Of a stretch of DNA of 64,000 bases, positions 60,927 to 64,000 are shown in pieces (the stretch's first letter is position 1; the number at the start of each line of letters is the position of its first letter). The notes beneath the pieces were generated by a model. That model worked only from the letters and a program-made list of their open reading frames with translations. It did no database searches and had not been told where the DNA came from. The DNA comes from Streptomyces sp. CB02959 (lineage in GTDB: Bacteria; Actinomycetota; Actinomycetes; Streptomycetales; Streptomycetaceae), in assembly GCF_002803155.1 (NCBI RefSeq), contig NZ_NNBP01000014.1, forward strand, positions 90,429 to 154,428. Reading direction: 5' to 3'. The translations under genes were made by a program, and so were the position numbers.

Positions 60927-61889
60927 ATGCACCCCATACGCCGGGCCCGCACGGCCGACCACCCCGCTCTCGTGGAGTGCGTCCAGAAGTGGTGGGGCGA
61001 TTCCCGCAGCCCCCAACAGGCCCGGGAGCTGTCACTGCTGCTGCCGCGGCTGTTCCTCCAGCACTTCGCCGGGACCAGCCTGGTCCTGGAGGACCCGACC
61101 GGCATCCGGGCGTTCCTGGTCGGCTTCCACTCCGCGGACAACGGACACCAGGCATACGTCCACTTCGTCGGCGTGGACCCGCAGTTGCGCCGGCAGGACA
61201 TCGCCCGCCGGCTCTACACCCGCTTCTTCGAGCGCGCCGCCGCGGCCGGCCGCACCGAGGTGTGCGCCGTCACCTCACCGCACAACACCGGTTCCGTCGC
61301 CTTCCACACGGCCATGGGTTTCGAGCTGGACCCCGGTGGCCACGAGGCCCGCGGCCTGCCCGTACACAGCGACTACGACGGCCCCGGGCAGCACCGGGTG
61401 GTCTTCCGCAGGAAACTCGGCGCGCCGGGCACGGGCACCCTGGAGCCCTTCACGACGCGCCCGGCGGAGCCGGAGGATTTCGACACCGTCGTCGGGGTGA
61501 TCGACCAATGGTGGGGCCGCCCCGCCTCCCGCGACCTGACGCGGGTCTTCGTCGACCACTTCTTCGCGACCAGCCTGATCGCCGAGCGCGACGGCGAGCT
61601 GGCCGGTTTCGTCATCGGCTTCCTCTCACCGTCCAAGCCCGACGAGGCGTACATCCACTTCATCGGCGTCGCCCCCGCCTGGCGCCGCTCCGGCCTCGGC
61701 CGCTTCCTCTACGAGCGCTTCTTCGAGCTGGCGCGCGCCGACGGCCGCAGCCTCGTCAAGGCGATCACCTCCCCCTCGAACAGCCGCTCCGTCGCCTTCC
61801 ACAACGCCATGGGCTTCACCAACTCCGCCCCGATCGCCGACTACGACGGCCCGTCCCTGGACCGGGTCACCTTCACGCGCCCCCTCTGA
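60927..61889 (+). CDS. Tandem GNAT acetyltransferase-like protein
   Basis: 320 residues with two related GNAT domains. Domain 1 (about 1-165): PIRRARTADHPALVECVQKW, YVHFVGVDPQLRRQDIARRL. Domain 2 (about 176-320): RPAEPEDFDTVVGVIDQWWG, IHFIGVAPAWRRSGLGRFLY. In each, the acetyl-CoA pyrophosphate loop (RRQDIARR; RRSGLGR) is present, best in the second. Both end with CAVTSPHNTGSVAFHTAMGF- and KAITSPSNSRSVAFHNAMGF-like strands, an internal duplication. ATG 60927. Confidence 0.9.
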   Translation: MHPIRRARTADHPALVECVQKWWGDSRSPQQARELSLLLPRLFLQHFAGTSLVLEDPTGIRAFLVGFHSADNGHQAYVHFVGVDPQLRRQDIARRLYTRFFERAAAAGRTEVCAVTSPHNTGSVAFHTAMGFELDPGGHEARGLPVHSDYDGPGQHRVVFRRKLGAPGTGTLEPFTTRPAEPEDFDTVVGVIDQWWGRPASRDLTRVFVDHFFATSLIAERDGELAGFVIGFLSPSKPDEAYIHFIGVAPAWRRSGLGRFLYERFFELARADGRSLVKAITSPSNSRSVAFHNAMGFTNSAPIADYDGPSLDRVTFTRPL

Positions 61890-62204
61890 AGCACCGCTCC
61901 AGCCACACCGAACCGCGGCCGCACGACGCGCCCCCGCCGCTTGTCCTCGAAAGGCCGCCGCCCGAGGCCGTTCGCCGTGGAGGGCGCCGTGGCTGCCGGT
62001 TACGTTGCGGCCGGCTGCGGCTCGGGGAGCCGGAGCCCGTCGCGGCGCACGCGGAGGCGATGCGCCGGATCTCCGCCGCGGAGTGGGATCACATATACGA
62101 CTCATAGCCGGAACGAGTGGAATAACCGACACTTTCCACTCTCTCCCGAATGTCCCGATCTCTCCCAGGGGATCCCCTTCCCGGAAGAGCGTTGGGAGAT
62201 CCGC
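61890..62204. other. Intergenic region with possible gene remnant
   Basis: 315 bases. On the plus strand a frame ends with EPEPVAAHAEAMRRISAAEW, then DHIYDS and a stop at 62107, which looks like the C-terminal scrap of a lost protein; no start or full domain remains. An AT-richer stretch around 62100-62150 could hold the promoter of the next gene. Confidence 0.4.
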
Positions 62205-62645
62205 ATGCGTGACACCTCCGGCACCGGCCGCTCGGCGGCGACCGGCGGCTGCCGCATGCTCTTCCTCCTGGCCCTGCTGGCCTTGCTGATCACGGCGTTG
62301 ACCGCCGGCTACTCCGACGCCGCGTCGTCCGCCACCGGCAAGTGCCCCACGCACGCCGGTGCCCCTGCCCTCGGCGGCACAGCGGAACGGACCTGCGACA
62401 CCACGGGGTACGTCCTGGCGCCGTCGAGCGACGCGCACCATCACCCGGGCAACGGCTTCCGGCGGTTGTGCCACGCCACGGCCTGCCATCTGCGTCCGCA
62501 CGTCCCGACCGGGCCGAGCGGCAAAGCCCTGCGGGAATCCGCCGCGGGGGAGTCCTCGGACGCGCCGGGGCACACCGCCCCTCGTGCCGTCCTCCCGGCT
62601 GCCGCCACCGGCACGCCCGCGCGGGTGACCGTTCTGCGCTGCTGA
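62205..62645 (+). CDS. Unknown small membrane-anchored or secreted protein
   Basis: 146 residues, no recognised domain. One hydrophobic segment near residues 17-36 (MLFLLALLALLITALTAG) after a positive N-terminus, so membrane-anchored or cleaved. Six Cys (CRM, GKCPTH, RTCDTT, RLCHATAC, LRC) and His-rich spacing (SSDAHHHPGN) outside. ATG 62205 with GGGAG six bases upstream. Metal or redox role is speculation. Confidence 0.6.
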   Translation: MRDTSGTGRSAATGGCRMLFLLALLALLITALTAGYSDAASSATGKCPTHAGAPALGGTAERTCDTTGYVLAPSSDAHHHPGNGFRRLCHATACHLRPHVPTGPSGKALRESAAGESSDAPGHTAPRAVLPAAATGTPARVTVLRC

Positions 62646-62752
62646 GCGAGCCCCGTCGCGCAGCACGCCCCGCCCTCCCCGCAACCGGGCCGATGGGGCC
62701 GCCGCGACCTGCCGCACCAGCGTCCACGCCTTCGCCACGCAGGAGTTCCGGC

Positions 62753-63103
62753 ATGCCCGACATCTTCGCCGCCCTCGGCGCGCTCGTACGCGCCGAGGCC
62801 CGCCGCAACGCACGCCCGCCAGAGCAGCGCCCGTCAGCCCCGTCCGCACCCGCCGATCCGCCCACGCCGCAGGGCCCGGCGGCACCCGTTCCCGCGCAGC
62901 ACCCCACCCCGCCGGCCAGGCCGCACGGCGAAACCGCACCCGCCGCCTCGCCCGCTCCCTCCTCGCTTCCCCCCACGCCCTCCTCTTCCGCCGAGAGGCG
63001 TCCGCGTCGCGGGCTGCTGCGCAGGCTGTTGGCCCTCGTCGCCTCGCTCGTCCGCCGACGCCGTCGCGGCACCGCCGAACGCAGCCCGGCCTCCGATTCC
63101 TAA
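62753..63103 (+). CDS. Unknown proline-rich small protein with basic C-terminus
   Basis: 116 residues, low complexity. Helical start DIFAALGALVRAEARRNARP, Pro/Ala/Ser-rich middle (about residues 22-80), then an Arg-rich amphipathic end RRGLLRRLLALVASLVRRRR. No signal peptide. ATG 62753 with AGGAG seven bases upstream. The end could bind membranes or nucleic acid; the family is unknown. Confidence 0.55.
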   Translation: MPDIFAALGALVRAEARRNARPPEQRPSAPSAPADPPTPQGPAAPVPAQHPTPPARPHGETAPAASPAPSSLPPTPSSSAERRPRRGLLRRLLALVASLVRRRRRGTAERSPASDS

Positions 63104-63360
63104 CGGACCGGCCTGCCGGTCACGCCGGTGGGAACGGTGCCGGGTGAGGGGTGGCGCGGCGGTGCGGGTGTCCGGGGTTCCGGTCACCGAGCCGCCGCGC
63201 CTGCTCGGCCGCGCATCGACGGCCTGCCCGAACGGGTCGCATCCGGCCCCCGGTTCCGGCCGGTCGGACCCGGGTGGTGAGCCGTCGGGAGTCCGCGGTC
63301 GGGGCGGGTCGGGGCCGGCGGCCGCGCCATGGGGCGCCGAGGTGTCCGCCGGTGGCGAAC

Positions 63361-63939
63361 TCAGCTGGTCGGGCGGTAGGTGCTGAGCGACCCGCCGTGG
63401 CTGAAGGTGCGTGTCTCCACCAGGGTGAACGGACGGGGGCTGAACCGTCCCGCGAAGACCGGCAGGCCGCCGCCGGCGACCACCGGGTACTGCTTGAGCA
63501 GCAGTTCGTCGATCTCCGGCAGGAGCTGTGCCGCCAGCACGCCCCCGCCGCACAGCCAGATGTCGCCGTCGCCGGCTTCGGCCTTGAGCCCGCGCACCAG
63601 GCCGATCGGGTCGTCGGGTACGAGTTCCACGGCCGGGTCCGCGATCTCGGGGAGCGAGCGCGAGACGACGTACTGCCGAAGGTGTGCGTAGGGGCTCGTC
63701 ACGTCGGCGTCCAGGGCCGGTTGGTAGGTGCCGCGCCCCATGATGACGGTGTCGAAGCGCTTGTTGGGCGCTCCCTCCAGCCCGATGTGCGGGCGGATAT
63801 GGGTCGGGTTGGTCTCGGGGAACTCGGCGCGCAGGTGGTCGACCATGTCCGGCGCCTCCGGGTAGAAGTCGAACTCCCCGTCCGGGCCCGCGATGAAGCC
63901 GTCGATGGAGACCGCGACGTAGTACACGAGCTTGCGCAT
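63361..63939 (-). CDS. RibD/dihydrofolate-reductase-like protein
   Basis: 192-residue protein of the RibD C-terminal / DHFR-like superfamily common in actinobacteria. Features: KLVYYVAVSIDGFIAGPDGE start, FDTVIMGRGTYQPAL near residue 62, YVVSRSLPE, GDIWLCGGGVLAAQLLPEID. Reductive partner NADPH expected; biological substrate unknown. ATG 63939. Confidence 0.88.
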   Translation of the reverse strand: MRKLVYYVAVSIDGFIAGPDGEFDFYPEAPDMVDHLRAEFPETNPTHIRPHIGLEGAPNKRFDTVIMGRGTYQPALDADVTSPYAHLRQYVVSRSLPEIADPAVELVPDDPIGLVRGLKAEAGDGDIWLCGGGVLAAQLLPEIDELLLKQYPVVAGGGLPVFAGRFSPRPFTLVETRTFSHGGSLSTYRPTS

Positions 63940-64000
63940 GCAGGACCTCGAATCCCCGAAACAACTTCGGGTGTAGTACTTTGTTTGGAGTGACTGGACC

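Overview
The window looks like a Streptomyces chromosome segment. Base composition is very GC-rich, GTG starts are frequent, stop/start overlaps (ATGA, GTGA) are common, and there is a chaplin (36.2 kb), a hallmark of the aerial hyphae of streptomycetes and close relatives. MmyB-type, TetR and MarR regulators, P450s and secreted Tat/lipoprotein enzymes are abundant, which fits accessory or arm-proximal chromosome. No rRNA, tRNA, CRISPR array or intact insertion sequence was seen.

Region 1 (1-12.7 kb) is the most interesting. An oligopeptide-type ABC importer follows an agmatine deiminase (aguA). Next come a UreA-UreB fusion and a divergent UreC, a membrane Ser/Thr kinase, twin TetR paralogues and two more deiminase-family proteins, one a predicted Tat lipoprotein. 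Four near-identical 18-bp palindromes (consensus TGACTGAA-N2-TTCAGTCA) lie upstream of aguA, of ureAB, between the kinase and tetR1, and upstream of the second deiminase. In three of the four the palindrome overlaps TTGACT, with a possible -10 element 17 bases further on. This reads as one regulon for uptake and hydrolysis of guanidino or carbamoyl nitrogen compounds, probably controlled by the twin TetR proteins.

Region 2 (12.7-27.9 kb) holds a decapitated regulator/aldo-keto reductase pair, a quinol-oxygenase-like monooxygenase, a secreted lipase, a methyltransferase, an AhpD-like protein, an SDR-like epimerase, an FtsX/ATPase export pair beside a two-component system with an unusual histidine kinase, a frameshifted HAD phosphatase, an SDR remnant, and a double-domain MerR regulator.

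Region 3 (27.9-40.6 kb) has a TetR/P450 pair with two perfect operators, an alginate-lyase-like secreted enzyme with an operator-like palindrome, an oxidoreductase/MmyB pair, a chaplin, and a degraded protocatechuate (pca) cluster in which only pcaH and pcaB look whole.

Region 4 (40.6-52.6 kb) carries a P450-TetR-P450 unit, a LodA/LodB quinone-cofactor oxidase operon with an unknown third gene, a lipase, an ATP-grasp ligase, and a TetR/CYP105-like P450/ferredoxin set.

Region 5 (52.6-64 kb) is a mix of a TrmB/LuxR-like regulator, a secreted acid phosphatase, a Gfo/Idh/MocA oxidoreductase divergent from a DUF2264 protein, a lipoprotein serine protease, a tandem GNAT protein, small proteins and a RibD/DHFR-like reductase. 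A theme across 13-39 kb is genes with missing 5' or internal parts, so either real decay by deletion or assembly error needs to be separated.
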